DNA from: Candidatus Bathyarchaeota archaeon
Lineage (GTDB): Archaea > Thermoproteota > Bathyarchaeia > TCS64
Length of the DNA: 5,566 nucleotides
Assembly (NCBI GenBank): GCA_030691555.1
Contig: JAUYEB010000166.1
Coordinates: 1-5,566 of the forward strand
Reading direction: 5' to 3'
Shown: positions 5,355-5,566 of the stretch, one piece after another
How positions within the stretch are numbered: the stretch's first letter is position 1
How the letters are laid out: every line of letters begins with the position of its first letter
Translations under genes and position numbers: made by a program
The notes under the pieces: model-generated
What the model saw: the letters and a program-made list of their open reading frames with translations, nothing else
Told to the model about the DNA's origin: nothing
Database searches by the model: none

Positions 5355-5566
5355 TCTCCCTTCCTCTTCTCGATGACCCTGATGTCGGTTATCTTGGTCG
5401 ACGGGTACTGGCCCCGCTCGTCCTTCTCCATGTACTTCACCAGGTCCCAGACGGTGAGGAGCGCGACGCTGACCCCGGTGAGCGCCTCCATCTCGACCCC
5501 CGTCTTGTAGGTGGCGGAGACCCTGCACCGCGCCTCGACGTGGTCCTCGCCGACCGTGAATGAGGC
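5351..5566 (-). CDS. moaC: cyclic pyranopterin monophosphate synthase MoaC, C-terminal fragment
   Basis: Reading the - strand from the window edge gives 71 residues and a TGA, with no start in the window. MoaC works with the radical SAM enzyme MoaA to turn GTP into cyclic pyranopterin monophosphate, the first step of molybdenum cofactor synthesis. In fragment numbering, KTGVEMEALTGVSVALLTVWDLVKYMEKD (21-49) is the hallmark of the family: GVEMEAL and the D-x-x-K pair Asp41/Lys44, which align with the active-site Asp128 and Lys131 of E. coli MoaC. The tail TKITDIRVIEKRKGE is the usual C-terminus in archaeal forms. Its TGA overlaps the moaB ATG (ATGA), making it the upstream gene of the visible moaC-moaB-moeA operon; the promoter lies outside the window. 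Confidence 0.93.
   Translation of the reverse strand, partial: ASFTVGEDHVEARCRVSATYKTGVEMEALTGVSVALLTVWDLVKYMEKDERGQYPSTKITDIRVIEKRKGE
5363..5366 (-). promoter_or_regulatory. ribosome binding site of moaB
   Basis: GAGG on the - strand lies 8 nt before the ATG at 5354, within the last codons of moaC. A closer GGGAG (5356-5360) is only 1 nt from the ATG and is probably too near to act. The site supports the ATG at 5354 as the true moaB start. Confidence 0.5.

Noticed and set aside
5355..5528. An N-terminal extension of MoaB from an ATG at 5528
   Set aside because: The added 58 residues are a shadow of the end of moaC in another frame, and the MoaB fold is complete from the ATG at 5354.

Overview
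The window (5,566 bp, very GC-rich) looks like chromosomal DNA of an archaeon. The signs are: AT-rich boxes at the archaeal TATA distance upstream of three start codons; at least one start that seems to be leaderless; frequent ATA (Ile) and AGG (Arg) codons despite the high GC; and archaeal-type molybdenum cofactor proteins. The closest fit is a thermophilic TACK-type lineage, but this is inferred from style only and no species is claimed. Almost every base is coding.

Layout. (1) 1-375, + strand: the C-terminal end of a TrkH/KtrB-type potassium transporter subunit, cut by the window edge. (2) 393-1553, - strand: a class III (CaiB/BaiF) CoA-transferase, convergent with the transporter. (3) 1554-1739: a 186-bp non-coding gap with strongly skewed composition, holding long G-runs on the + strand and a probable promoter for gene 2. 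(4) 1740-3035, - strand: kynureninase. (5) 3036-3112: a short divergent promoter region with one near-symmetric TATA-like box. (6) 3113-3670, + strand: a RimJ/RimL-type GNAT N-acetyltransferase whose end overlaps the next gene. (7) 3655-5566, - strand: a molybdenum cofactor operon read moaC (partial) -> moaB -> moeA, each junction being an ATGA stop/start overlap.

How the genes relate. MoaC makes cyclic pyranopterin monophosphate, MoaB adenylylates molybdopterin and MoeA inserts molybdate or tungstate, so the right end supplies Moco/Wco to oxidoreductases encoded elsewhere. The kynureninase has the residues associated with L-kynurenine (not 3-hydroxykynurenine) preference, so it should release anthranilate and alanine. 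The CoA-transferase downstream on the same strand could act on an aromatic or other carboxylate, but its substrate cannot be read from sequence. No mobile element, CRISPR array, tRNA or rRNA was seen. Every gene falls in a known family, and I see no convincing new multi-gene system. The items most worth a second look are the kynureninase/CoA-transferase pairing, the G-run/TATA intergenic region, and an altered metal-site motif in MoeA.
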